Below, piece after piece: positions 25,714 to 34,176 of a DNA stretch of 64,000 bases. The notes under the pieces were generated by a model. It made no database searches. It saw only the letters and a program-made list of their open reading frames with translations, and was not told where the DNA came from. Numbering within the stretch: position 1 is the stretch's first letter; every line of letters starts with the position of its first letter. The translations under genes and the position numbers were made by a program. The DNA lies in NCBI RefSeq assembly GCF_019801145.1, contig NZ_JAHVJQ010000004.1:469231-533230 (forward strand), in the 5' to 3' direction. Source of the DNA: Leisingera aquaemixtae. GTDB taxonomy: Bacteria > Pseudomonadota > Alphaproteobacteria > Rhodobacterales > Rhodobacteraceae.

Positions 25714-25778
25714 TTGACAGATAACGGGGCGGCCTGTCAATCTAAATTCAAACCAATGGTTCGAATAGTGAACCAAAT
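25714..25778 (+). promoter_or_regulatory. tctC promoter and candidate IclR operator
   Basis: A consensus -35 TTGACA is at 25714-25719, with weak -10 candidates around 25737-25746. Downstream, TGGTTC (25757-25762) and GAACCA (25770-25775) form a dyad with a 7-base centre, extended by flanking AT/AT. The position just after the likely -10 fits repression by the adjacent IclR protein. GGGAGG for tctC follows. Confidence 0.55.
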
Positions 25779-25799
25779 GGCAAAACTGGGAGGAAAGCC

Positions 25800-26747
25800 A
25801 TGAAACTCAAAACCCTCATGAAAGGGGCGGCCGCAGCGGCGGCACTGGGGCTGAGCGCGGCAGCGGCGCAGGCCGAGTATCCGGAGAAGCCGGTGAACTT
25901 CATCGTGCCGTGGCCGCCGGGTGACCTGGAGGATGTGCTGACGCGGATGATCGCCGAGGATTTCCAGAACGAATACGGCGTTGCTGCAGCAGTGGTGAAC
26001 AAGCCCGGCGGCGGTGGCGGCCCTTTCCCGGGTGCCATTGAGGTCGCCAATGCGCCGGCAGATGGCTACACCATTGGCTCCTTCGTGATCGGGGTGCCAG
26101 TGATGGGCCATCAGATCGACATCCCGCCGCTGACACCCGCCAAGTTCGATCCGCTGGGGATCTTCCTGACCTATCCCTTTGTGATCGCCACCTCCGGTGA
26201 TGCGCCCTACAGCACGATGGAAGAGTTGGCGGCCTATGCCCAGGAGAACGACGTGGCGCTGGGCCATTTCGGCGATGTTCTGACCCCGACCCAGGTGACC
26301 AAGGCCTATGCCAAGAACGCCGGGTTCGAGTGGGGGTCTGATGCTGCCTTTGACGCGCTGGACTGCAACACGCTGGCCTCCGGCGATGCGGATGTGATTA
26401 ACACCACGCTGCAGCTGGTGCTGCCCTGTCTGGATCAGGTCAAGGTGCTGGTTTCGATCACCGACGAGCGTATCCCGCTGGCGCCTGATGCGCCGACCAT
26501 CGGCGAGCTGGACGAAAGCCTGAATATCGCCCTGTGGAACGGGCTGTTCGTGACCAAGGACACCCCGCAGGACGTGCGCGACAAGATTGTTGCTGTTGCC
26601 GAGAAAACGGTGATGAGCGAGCGCGCCCAGAATATCGCCAAGGAAACCGGCGCGCTGGTCTATTGGCAGAGCGCCGAGGACAGCGCGGCCCGGGTCGCCA
26701 ATGACATCGACACCATGGCCCGCATCGGCGGCCTGCTGTCGGAGTAA
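25800..26747 (+). CDS. tctC: Tripartite tricarboxylate transporter substrate-binding protein (TctC)
   Basis: A 315-residue periplasmic binding protein of the Bug/TctC family. Residues 1-24 are a Sec signal peptide (AAAAAALGLSAAAAQA). The mature part opens with YPEKPVNFIVPWPPGDLEDVLTRMIA, the family's first ligand loop, here with DLE in place of the usual GGxTD. NKPGGGGGPFPG and ADGYTIGSF are the other conserved loops. It delivers a carboxylate or related solute to TctAB. GGGAGG precedes the ATG. A strong terminator-like hairpin follows the stop, so binding protein should be made in excess over the membrane subunits. Confidence 0.9.
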   Translation: MKLKTLMKGAAAAAALGLSAAAAQAEYPEKPVNFIVPWPPGDLEDVLTRMIAEDFQNEYGVAAAVVNKPGGGGGPFPGAIEVANAPADGYTIGSFVIGVPVMGHQIDIPPLTPAKFDPLGIFLTYPFVIATSGDAPYSTMEELAAYAQENDVALGHFGDVLTPTQVTKAYAKNAGFEWGSDAAFDALDCNTLASGDADVINTTLQLVLPCLDQVKVLVSITDERIPLAPDAPTIGELDESLNIALWNGLFVTKDTPQDVRDKIVAVAEKTVMSERAQNIAKETGALVYWQSAEDSAARVANDIDTMARIGGLLSE

Positions 26748-26759
26748 TCCTCCCCCACT

Positions 26760-26791
26760 GCACTGGGGCCGTCCGGCCCCGGTGCCTTTTT
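26760..26791 (+). terminator. Hairpin between tctC and tctB
   Basis: GCACTGGGGCCG (26760-26771) pairs with CGGCCCCGGTGC (26774-26785; one wobble) and is followed by CTTTTT. The form is that of an intrinsic terminator, but it stands inside the transporter operon, so partial termination (attenuation) is likely. Confidence 0.8.
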
Positions 26792-26816
26792 GAAGCGCGG
26801 ACAAAGAAATCCTCAC

Positions 26817-27347
26817 ATGCCTTCGGAACGTGAACACCGCTTTGTCGGGCCCCGGCGCGGGCAGCTTGTCTTTGCCCTCATCCTGGTGGGCGTAGCACTT
26901 CTGCTGCTGGCCTTGATTGGCGACCAGACCGCCTGGGTCAAGAAAACCAAACTGTTTGCCCAGCCCCGGTTCTGGCCTGCCGTCGCCATCGGCGGCATGG
27001 TGCTGATGGGCGGTTTGCATCTCTACAAACTGCCCTGGCGGCGGGTCAGCCGCTATGATCGGTGGGAGGTCAAACGCTGGGGCCAGGTGTTTGAGTTCGC
27101 AGGCTGGTTCATGGGCTATGTCCTGCTGGTCCCGATCATCGGTTACTTGCCTGTGACGCTGGTGTTCGTGCCGCTCTTGAGCTGGAGGATGGGCTACCGC
27201 AGCCCTTTCATGCTGTGGACCAGCGCCGTCTTTGCCGTGGCCGTGGTGGTGCTGTTCAAGGCCTTGCTGTCGGTCAAGATCCCCGGAGCGCTCATCTATG
27301 AGTATCTGCCAGGATCGCTGCGCAGCTTCTTCATTCTCTATCTCTGA
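26817..27347 (+). CDS. tctB: Tripartite tricarboxylate transporter small permease (TctB)
   Basis: A 176-residue membrane protein with four hydrophobic helices (about residues 18-40, 55-72, 95-118 and 130-150), the architecture of TctB subunits. RFWPAVAIGGMVLMGG is the typical second-helix segment. It forms the membrane complex with TctA. The start at ATG 26817 is chosen; an in-frame TTG at 26790 lies inside the hairpin after tctC and is less likely. The stop is followed by tctA within ten bases. Confidence 0.85.
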   Translation: MPSEREHRFVGPRRGQLVFALILVGVALLLLALIGDQTAWVKKTKLFAQPRFWPAVAIGGMVLMGGLHLYKLPWRRVSRYDRWEVKRWGQVFEFAGWFMGYVLLVPIIGYLPVTLVFVPLLSWRMGYRSPFMLWTSAVFAVAVVVLFKALLSVKIPGALIYEYLPGSLRSFFILYL

Positions 27348-27356
27348 GTGCCCGCC

Positions 27357-28976
27357 ATGGACCTGATCTTTTCTGCGATAGACATCCTGATGCGCTGGGA
27401 CGTGGCGCTGGCGCTGCTGGCGGGCTCAGTCGGCGGCGTGCTGATCGGCGCCATTCCCGGCGTTGGCCCGGCGGTGGCAATTGCGATCCTGCTGCCCGCG
27501 ACCTTCTCGATGGACCCGATTGTCGGGCTGACGGTGCTGCTGGGGATCTACGGGTCGTCCATGTACGGCGGCTCGATCCCGGCAATTCTGATCAACACAC
27601 CCGGCACCGCGGTCAATGCGCTGACCACCTATGACGGCTATCCGATGACCGCGCGGGGCGAGCCGCGACGGGCCTTGAGCCTGGCTTATTCCGCCAGCTT
27701 CTTTGGCGGCATCTTCTCGGTCATCTGCCTGATCCTGTTTGCGCCGGTGCTGGCAAAGATCGCGCCGATGTTCGGGTCGCGCGAGATCTTCATGGCGGCG
27801 CTTCTGGGCCTCATCCTGGTGGTGGTCGCGCACCGCGGCCAGGCGCTGATTGCCGGGACGCTGGCCTGCTTCGGGATCTTCCTTCAGACCATCGGGCTGG
27901 AGCCGGTGAAATACACCCAGCGCTACACCTTCGGGCAGGATTTCCTGGGCGGCGGCATCAACCTGATCGTTGTGGTGCTGGGGCTGTTTGCGATCTCTCA
28001 GGCGTTTGTTCTGCTGACGGACGAGGACGAGAAGGTCCGCATGACCCGCCTGCGCGGCGGCATGTTCCAGGGTCTGCGCGAGCTGGCACGCCATCCGCGG
28101 GTGGCGGGTGTCTCCGCCACTTTCGGCGTGCTGATGGGGATGATCCCCGGCGTGGGTGAGTTCACCGCGCAGTTCATGTCCTACACCTATGCGCAGAAGA
28201 CCTCGAAGCGGCCGCAGGACTTTGGCAACGGCTCCTCCGAAGGGCTGATCGCGGCGGAGACCGCCAACAACGCGGTGCCCGCCGCAGCCATGGTGCCGTT
28301 GCTGGCGCTGGGCATTCCGGGCGAGGCGCTGACGGCGATGATGCTGTCAGTGTTTTATGTGCACAACGTGGTGCCGGGGCCGGGTCTGTTCCAGAACGAT
28401 ATGGATTTTGTCGTCGCGCTGTATCTCGCTCTGCTGGTGCTGAACGTTCTGGTGCTTCTTTTCCTGCTGTTTGCCACCCGGTCGCTCATCCAGGTGGTGC
28501 GCATTCCTAACCGGTTCCTGGGAGTCTGCATCCTGACGCTGAGTTTTGTCGGGGTCTATTCCCTGCGCAACTCCGCCACCGATTGCGTGATGGCGGCAGG
28601 TTTTGGCATCCTCGGCTATATCCTCAAGCGGCTGTCGCTGCCTTCGGTGCCGATCATCCTGGGCATGGTGCTTGGCGGTATCATGGAGGTGAAGCTGCGG
28701 GCAGGCATGGCGCGGGTGAAGGAACCCCTTGATTTTATTGACCGCCCGGTGGCGTTCATCCTGTTCATCATCATCATCATCGTTCTGGCGGTCCACATCC
28801 TGCGGGTGCTGAAGGACCGGAAGGAACTGAAGGAGGCCGAATGGCAGACCAACCGCGCATCGACGAGCTTCGGAAGCTTGATGTGGCGCCGCAGAAACTC
28901 TTTCTTGAAGGATCATGGCAAGAAGGTTCGGGCCAGACACTCGAAGTTGCTTCGCCGGTTGACGGATCTGTTCTGA
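27357..28976 (+). CDS. tctA: Tripartite tricarboxylate transporter large permease (TctA), C-terminus overlaps next gene
   Basis: A 539-residue protein with about 11-12 transmembrane helices. GAIPGVGPAVAIAILLP and GMIPGVGEFTAQFMSY are the paired glycine/proline signatures of TctA, and YGGSIPAILINTPGT is the substrate-binding loop. About 495 residues are normal for the family. The last 45 residues are Arg/Lys/Ser-rich, non-membrane, and read through the start of the aldehyde dehydrogenase gene in another frame (136-base overlap). The tail may be a recent extension after loss of the original stop. Confidence 0.9.
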   Translation: MDLIFSAIDILMRWDVALALLAGSVGGVLIGAIPGVGPAVAIAILLPATFSMDPIVGLTVLLGIYGSSMYGGSIPAILINTPGTAVNALTTYDGYPMTARGEPRRALSLAYSASFFGGIFSVICLILFAPVLAKIAPMFGSREIFMAALLGLILVVVAHRGQALIAGTLACFGIFLQTIGLEPVKYTQRYTFGQDFLGGGINLIVVVLGLFAISQAFVLLTDEDEKVRMTRLRGGMFQGLRELARHPRVAGVSATFGVLMGMIPGVGEFTAQFMSYTYAQKTSKRPQDFGNGSSEGLIAAETANNAVPAAAMVPLLALGIPGEALTAMMLSVFYVHNVVPGPGLFQNDMDFVVALYLALLVLNVLVLLFLLFATRSLIQVVRIPNRFLGVCILTLSFVGVYSLRNSATDCVMAAGFGILGYILKRLSLPSVPIILGMVLGGIMEVKLRAGMARVKEPLDFIDRPVAFILFIIIIIVLAVHILRVLKDRKELKEAEWQTNRASTSFGSLMWRRRNSFLKDHGKKVRARHSKLLRRLTDLF

Positions 28977-30325
28977 CCACGCTGGCGGGCGCCTCTGCAA
29001 CCGATGTCGAAAACGCTGTGGCTTCGGCGCGGCGGGCATATGAGGATCGCCGCTGGGCTGGACAGAGCCCCGCTGCACGAAAACAGGTGCTTCACAGGAT
29101 CGCGGACCGGATCGCGGCCGAGGCGGTGGAACTGGCTGTGCTGGGCGTGCGCGACAACGGCACAGAGTTCAATATGGCGCTGAAAGCGGAGCCGGGATCG
29201 GCCGCTGGCACCTTCCGCTATTACGCCGAGGCGCTGGACAAGGTGGCGGGTGAAGTCGCACCGACAGCGCCGGACGTGCTGGGGCTGGTGCACCGGATGC
29301 CGGTGGGCGTGGTGGGAGCCATCGTGCCTTGGAACTTTCCGTTGATGATCGGCGCCTGGAAGCTGGCGCCCGCGCTGGCGATGGGCAATTCGGTGGTACT
29401 GAAACCGGCTGAGACTGCATCCTTGTCGCTGTTGCGGCTGGCGGAAATCTGTTCTGAATGCGGGCTGCCGGACGGGGTGCTGAACGTGGTGACCGGAACT
29501 GGTGCTGAATCCGGCGCGGCGCTGGCCGCATCAATGGATGTGGATGTGCTGGCCTTCACCGGCTCGGGCGCCACTGGCCGCAAGCTGCTTGAGGCTTCGG
29601 CGCGATCGAACCTCAAGCGTTGTTACCTGGAGCTGGGCGGCAAGTCGCCCAATATCGTCTTTGCGGATGCACCTGACCTGGCCAAGGCGGCGAAGGTCTC
29701 TGCTGCCGGCATCTTCCGGAACTCCGGGCAGGTCTGCATCGCCGGCTCCCGCCTGCTGGTCGAGGCTTCGATCCACGACGAGTTTGTGGAGATGCTGAAG
29801 GCTGAGGCGGAGGCGCTGCGGGTGGGCGACCCGCTGGAACTGAACACGCAGATCGGCGCGGTGAACTCGGAGGACCAGCTGCGCCGAAACCTGTCCTTCA
29901 TGGACATGGCGCGGGCCGAGGGCGGGCAGGTGGTAACCGGCGGGCAGCGCATTCTGGAGGAGACCGGTGGCACATACATGTCTCCGGCCATCGTTACCGG
30001 CGTGGCAGGCGACCATGCGCTTTTCCAGCGCGAAGTCTTCGGGCCGGTTCTGGCGGTCACCAAATTTGAAACCGAAGCAGAGGCTTTGAGCCTGGCCAAT
30101 GGCACCGACTTCGGTCTGGCAGCTGCGGTCTGGACCGAGAACCTGTCCCGCGCGCACCGGATGGTCGCAGGCATCCGTGCCGGGGTTGTGCATGTGAACA
30201 CCTATGGCGGTTCGGATAATACTGTGCCGTTGGGGGGCGTCGGTCAGTCCGGCAACGGGCATGACAAGTCGCTGCACGCGCTGGATAAATACACCGATTT
30301 AAAGACCGCTTGGATCCAGCTCTGA
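28841..30325 (+). CDS. NAD(P)-dependent aldehyde dehydrogenase (P450/TTT island)
   Basis: A 494-residue ALDH. The general-base Glu is in CYLELGGKSPNIVF near residue 265 and the nucleophile Cys in NSGQVCIAGSRLLV near 300. VVGAIVPWNFPLM and FTGSGATGRKLLEAS form the cofactor site. It oxidises an aldehyde to the acid. GAAGGAGG immediately before the ATG is a near-perfect ribosome-binding site and fixes the start inside the tctA frame. In the island it would complete oxidation of an aldehyde produced by the aminotransferase or P450. The substrate is unknown. Confidence 0.92.
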   Translation: MADQPRIDELRKLDVAPQKLFLEGSWQEGSGQTLEVASPVDGSVLTTLAGASATDVENAVASARRAYEDRRWAGQSPAARKQVLHRIADRIAAEAVELAVLGVRDNGTEFNMALKAEPGSAAGTFRYYAEALDKVAGEVAPTAPDVLGLVHRMPVGVVGAIVPWNFPLMIGAWKLAPALAMGNSVVLKPAETASLSLLRLAEICSECGLPDGVLNVVTGTGAESGAALAASMDVDVLAFTGSGATGRKLLEASARSNLKRCYLELGGKSPNIVFADAPDLAKAAKVSAAGIFRNSGQVCIAGSRLLVEASIHDEFVEMLKAEAEALRVGDPLELNTQIGAVNSEDQLRRNLSFMDMARAEGGQVVTGGQRILEETGGTYMSPAIVTGVAGDHALFQREVFGPVLAVTKFETEAEALSLANGTDFGLAAAVWTENLSRAHRMVAGIRAGVVHVNTYGGSDNTVPLGGVGQSGNGHDKSLHALDKYTDLKTAWIQL

Positions 30326-30326
30326 A

Positions 30327-30352
30327 GCAGGTTTCGCGAGAGCAAAACCTGC
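30327..30352 (+). terminator. Hairpin after the aldehyde dehydrogenase gene
   Basis: GCAGGTTT (30327-30334) and AAACCTGC (30345-30352) form an 8-base stem right at the stop codon. There is no U-run. A family C 3'-end repeat follows. Confidence 0.55.
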
Positions 30353-30363
30353 GGCCTCCGGCG

Positions 30364-30385
30364 GGAGTATTTGTGGAAAGATGAA
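30364..30385 (+). repeat. 3'-end repeat, family C copy 3
   Basis: GGAGTATTTGTGGAAAG plus ATGAA, 38 bases downstream of the aldehyde dehydrogenase stop and in the same orientation. It is the clearest copy of the pattern also seen at 18649, 19491 and 46629. Confidence 0.6.
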
Positions 30386-30441
30386 AATCTGTGGTTAGGC
30401 CGATAGCCGCCGCGAAGCTGAACTGACGGGAGACTGAACCT

Positions 30442-31674
30442 GTGGCAGACAAAACCATTCTGGTTGCCGGAACCTACGACACCAAGGACGACGAGCTGGG
30501 ATATCTGGCGGAGGTGATCCGCGGGCAGGGCGGCAAGGTGCTGACAATGGATGTGAGCGTGCTGGGCGATCCCAGCCAGCCCGCTGATGTCAGCAAGCAT
30601 GAGGTGGCCGAGGCCGGCGGCAGTTCGATAGAGGAAGCGATTGCCTCGGGTGATGAGAACACCGCCATGCAGATCATGGGCGCTGGCGCGGCGGCCAAGT
30701 CGTTGGAACTGTACCGGGCGGGCCGCATCGACGGGGTGATTGTGCTGGGCGGCACGATGGGCACCGACCTGGCGTTGGATATGTGCGCAGCACTTCCGGT
30801 CGGGGTGCCGAAATACATCGTCTCCACCGTCGCATTTTCCCCGCTGATGCCGCCGGAGCGGATCCCGGCAGACGTGCAGATGATCCTGTGGGCGGGCGGG
30901 CTTTATGGGCTGAATTCGATCTGTAAGGCGTCGCTTAGCCAGGCGGCAGGCGCGGTGCTGGGGGCGGCTCGGGCGGTGGAGCCGCCCAAACGCGACCGGC
31001 CGCTGATCGGCATGACCTCTTTCGGCAAGACGGTGCTGCGCTACATGGTGGCGCTGAAACCGGCCTTGGAGGACCGCGGGTTTGAGGTCGCGGTTTTCCA
31101 TGCCACCGGCATGGGCGGGCGGGCTTTCGAGAGCCTGGCAGCGGAGGGCGCCTTTGCGGCGGTGATGGATTTTGCCCCGCAGGAAGTGTCGAACCACCTG
31201 TTCGGCGGGCTGTCGGCAGGGGCGGACCGGATGACCAACGCAGGGAAGTCCGCAACGCCGCAGCTGGTGGCGCCGGGCTGCTATGACCTGGTGGATTTTG
31301 TTGGCTGGCAGGAGACCCCGGCCCAGCTGAAGGGCCGGGAGACACACGCCCACAACCGTCTCTTGACCTCAGCCATGCTGAAAGCGGGTGAGCGCCGCCA
31401 GGTGGCGCAGGCGATCTGCGGCAAGCTCGCTACTGCGCAGGCGCCGGTGGCGGTACTGCTGCCGTCAGGCGGGTGCAACGAATGGGACCGGCCCGGAGCG
31501 CCGCTGCATGATGCGGAGGGGCTGGCGGCCTTTTGCGAGGAGATGCGAGAGCGCTGCCCGGAGAATGCAGAGCTGCATGAGCTGGACTGCCACATCAATG
31601 ACGCCGAGTTCGCCGCCAAGGCACTGGAAATCCTGGATAGCTGGATCGCCAGCGGGGTGGTGAAAACCGGCTGA
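30442..31674 (+). CDS. Tm-1-like ATP-binding protein (UPF0261), GTG start
   Basis: A 410-residue protein of the Tm-1/UPF0261 family. ILVAGTYDTKDDELGYLAEVI at the start and VIVLGGTMGTDLALDM near 100 belong to the ATP-binding N-terminal domain; FGKTVLRYMVALKPALEDRGFEV, FHATGMGGRAFE and PSGGCNEWDRPGAPLHD are signatures of the C-terminal domain. In plants the relative binds a viral replicase; in bacteria the role is unknown. It usually stands next to a TIM-barrel PEP-hydrolase-like gene, which is absent here. The start is GTG at 30442, preceded by CGGGAGA. It could be the last gene of the island. Confidence 0.85.
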   Translation: MADKTILVAGTYDTKDDELGYLAEVIRGQGGKVLTMDVSVLGDPSQPADVSKHEVAEAGGSSIEEAIASGDENTAMQIMGAGAAAKSLELYRAGRIDGVIVLGGTMGTDLALDMCAALPVGVPKYIVSTVAFSPLMPPERIPADVQMILWAGGLYGLNSICKASLSQAAGAVLGAARAVEPPKRDRPLIGMTSFGKTVLRYMVALKPALEDRGFEVAVFHATGMGGRAFESLAAEGAFAAVMDFAPQEVSNHLFGGLSAGADRMTNAGKSATPQLVAPGCYDLVDFVGWQETPAQLKGRETHAHNRLLTSAMLKAGERRQVAQAICGKLATAQAPVAVLLPSGGCNEWDRPGAPLHDAEGLAAFCEEMRERCPENAELHELDCHINDAEFAAKALEILDSWIASGVVKTG

Positions 31675-31904
31675 TAGGCCGGGCGGCTGTGCTGCCGGAT
31701 AAGATGTTTCAAAAAGTTTCCATTTGCCTCTTTTTCTGTTACGCAACTGCCAGCATGACAAGCCGCCGGAGGCTGCGAGCACTGTGACGCGGGGTTTGCG
31801 GTCCTTCTGCGGCCATTGGGGCTTGGCGCCGGTCCGGCTGCCGTGCCTAATCTGTTGGGAGCCGGGCGCAGGCACTGCCGCCGCGGAAGAGAGAGGAAGA
31901 CCGG

Positions 31905-33995
31905 ATGAGTGAAGCCATTGCATATGAGCGCGTCGGCGATATTGCCGTTCTGAAGGCGCAGAACCCGCCGGTGAACGCGCTGGGCATTGATGTGCGCAAG
32001 GGGCTGCTGGCCGGGATTGAGCGTGCTGAAGGCGAAGGCGCCAAGGCTGTGCTGATCTACGGTGAGGGAAAGACCTATTTCGCGGGTGCCGATATCCGCG
32101 AATTCGGCAAGCCGCCGAAAGATCCCTATCTGCCGGGCCTGTGCAGCCGGATCGAGGCCTCGCCCCTGATCGTGGTCTCCGCCATGCATGGCACTGCGCT
32201 GGGCGGCGGGCTCGAGGTGGCCTTGTCCTCGCATTACCGGATTGCGGTGCCTTCGGCCAAGATGGGACTGCCGGAGGTCAACCTGGGCATCCTGCCCGGC
32301 GCGGGCGGCACCCAGCGGCTGCCGCGGCTGACAGGGGCTGAGGCGGCGCTGGAGATGATCACCTCAGGCCGCCACATCGGTGCGGCAGAGGCGCTGGACA
32401 AGGGCATCATCGACCGCATCGAAGAGGGCGAGCCGCGCGAGATTGGCCTGGCCTATGCGCAGGAACTGCTGGATGCAGGTGCGCCGCGCCGGGCTATCGG
32501 GGAAATGCCTGCGCCGGAAGCTGTGGATTTTGATGCGGTCTATGAGGCGACGCTGAAGAAAGGCCGCGGCCAGCTGTCTCCGGCGACGGCGGTGCGCGCG
32601 GTTCAGGCGGCAGTTGAAGCAGAAAGCTTTGAAGCCGGCCTGAAGCGTGAGCGCGCGCTGTTTACGGAGCTGATGGAATCGGACCAGCGGCAGGGGTTGA
32701 TCCATGCCTTCTTCTCCGAACGCGCCGTTAGCAAGCTTCCGGAGCTGGAAGGCGTCGCGCCGCGGGAGGTTGCCGCAATGGGGGTGATCGGCGGCGGCAC
32801 CATGGGAGCGGGCATCGCCACTGCGGCGCTGCTGGCTGGATTGCCGGTGGTGCTGATTGAGATGACGGATGAAGGCGTTGCCGCCGCGCGCGGCCGGATC
32901 GAAGGCAATCTGCAAGGCGCCCTGAAGCGGGGCAAGATCACCCAGGCGCAATTTGATCAGCTGACCGGAGAGGCGCTGACCGTGTCCACGGATTATGCGG
33001 CACTGGGGAAGGTGGATCTGGTGGTTGAGGCCGTGTTCGAGGACATGGGCGTCAAGCGCGAGGTTTTTGGCAAGCTGGATGCGCATTGCAAGCCGGAGGC
33101 GGTTCTGGCGACCAATACCTCCTATCTGGATGTGGATGAAATCGCCGCGGCAACGTCCCGTCCGCAGGATGTGATCGGGCTGCATTTCTTCTCCCCTGCA
33201 CATGTGATGAAGCTTTTGGAAGTGGTGGTGGCAGAAAAAACTGCGCCGGAGGTTCTGGCCACCGGGTTTGCCTTGGGCAAGCGGCTGAAGAAGGTGGCGG
33301 TGCGGTCCGGCATCTGCGACGGGTTCATCGGCAACCGGATCATGAACGCCTACCGCAAGGCGGCGGAATATGTGGTGCTGGATGGCGCTTCGCCCTATCA
33401 GGTGGACAAGGCGGTGACCACTTTCGGTTTCCCGATGGGGCCGTTTGCCATGGGCGATTTGGCGGGGCTGGACATCAACTGGGCCGCCCGCAAGCGCCGT
33501 GCGCTGACGCGGGATCCGCGCGAACGGGTGCCGCGGTTCTACGAGATGCTCTGCGAGGGTGGCGATTTCGGCCAAAAGACCGGCAAGGGGTTCTATGTCT
33601 ACGAAGCGGGCAAGCGCGGCGGTGTGCCGAACCCGGAAGTGGCGGAGCTGGTTGCCCGGGATCAGGAACAGCAGGGCGTGGCTCCGCGGGAGTTCTCCGA
33701 CGCGGAGGTGCTGCGCCGCTACATGTGCGCCATGGTCAACGAGGCCGCAAAGGTGGTGGGCGAAGGCATCGCCCGGCGTCCGCTGGATGTGGATATGGTG
33801 ATGCTGTTCGGCTACGGATTCCCGCGCTTCTGGGGCGGGCCGCTGAAATGGGCCGACCTGCAGGGGCTGGACGGTATCCTGGCTGATATCAAGACCTATG
33901 CAGAAGAGGACAGTTTCTTCTGGCAGCCGGCGGCGCTGCTGGAGCAGCTGGTGGCAGAGGGCAAAAGCTTCGACGACCTGAATAAAGGCGCCTAG
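31905..33995 (+). CDS. Bifunctional enoyl-CoA hydratase/3-hydroxyacyl-CoA dehydrogenase
   Basis: A 696-residue FadB/FadJ-type enzyme. Residues 1-190 form a crotonase domain with GTALGGGLEVALSSHYRIA and GLPEVNLGILPGAGGTQRLP, containing both catalytic glutamates. From about 288, GVIGGGTMGAGIATAALLAG is the NAD site of the dehydrogenase domain; GLHFFSPAHVMKLLEVV carries the catalytic His, and two C-terminal helical domains follow. It performs hydration and oxidation in fatty-acid or aromatic-acid beta-oxidation. No thiolase gene adjoins it. AGAGAGGAAG precedes the ATG. It is not a typical PaaH, which lacks the crotonase domain. Confidence 0.92.
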   Translation: MSEAIAYERVGDIAVLKAQNPPVNALGIDVRKGLLAGIERAEGEGAKAVLIYGEGKTYFAGADIREFGKPPKDPYLPGLCSRIEASPLIVVSAMHGTALGGGLEVALSSHYRIAVPSAKMGLPEVNLGILPGAGGTQRLPRLTGAEAALEMITSGRHIGAAEALDKGIIDRIEEGEPREIGLAYAQELLDAGAPRRAIGEMPAPEAVDFDAVYEATLKKGRGQLSPATAVRAVQAAVEAESFEAGLKRERALFTELMESDQRQGLIHAFFSERAVSKLPELEGVAPREVAAMGVIGGGTMGAGIATAALLAGLPVVLIEMTDEGVAAARGRIEGNLQGALKRGKITQAQFDQLTGEALTVSTDYAALGKVDLVVEAVFEDMGVKREVFGKLDAHCKPEAVLATNTSYLDVDEIAAATSRPQDVIGLHFFSPAHVMKLLEVVVAEKTAPEVLATGFALGKRLKKVAVRSGICDGFIGNRIMNAYRKAAEYVVLDGASPYQVDKAVTTFGFPMGPFAMGDLAGLDINWAARKRRALTRDPRERVPRFYEMLCEGGDFGQKTGKGFYVYEAGKRGGVPNPEVAELVARDQEQQGVAPREFSDAEVLRRYMCAMVNEAAKVVGEGIARRPLDVDMVMLFGYGFPRFWGGPLKWADLQGLDGILADIKTYAEEDSFFWQPAALLEQLVAEGKSFDDLNKGA

Positions 33996-34084
33996 GCAGG
34001 CGAGCGGCGCCCCTCCGGCCCGTCGAGGGCCATCGGGGCGCGGCCCGGCGTAGCCGGGCTGGACGCGCAGTCGCTGGCCTTATT

Positions 34085-34166
34085 ACGCAAAAGCGCCGCG
34101 CGGAACGCGCGGCGCCGGGCCCAACAAGAGCGGCGCATCTTTGATGCGCCCGGCGATTGGCGGGAG
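34085..34166 (-). repeat. Compound-hairpin 3'-end repeat, family A copy 2 (rpe terminator)
   Basis: On the minus strand, ten bases after the rpe stop: CTCCCGCC, then the perfect hairpin GGCGCATC-AAA-GATGCGCC (34132-34150), GTTGGGCCCGGC, then the perfect 9-base stem GCGCCGCGC/GCGCGGCGC (34093-34115) followed by TTTTGCG. The last stem and T-run form an intrinsic terminator. Confidence 0.75.
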
Positions 34167-34176
34167 TTTTCGCCGC

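Noticed and set aside
31905..33995. Assignment as PaaH of the phenylacetate pathway
   Set aside because: It carries an N-terminal crotonase domain and lies 16 kb from the paa operon; PaaH has only the dehydrogenase part.
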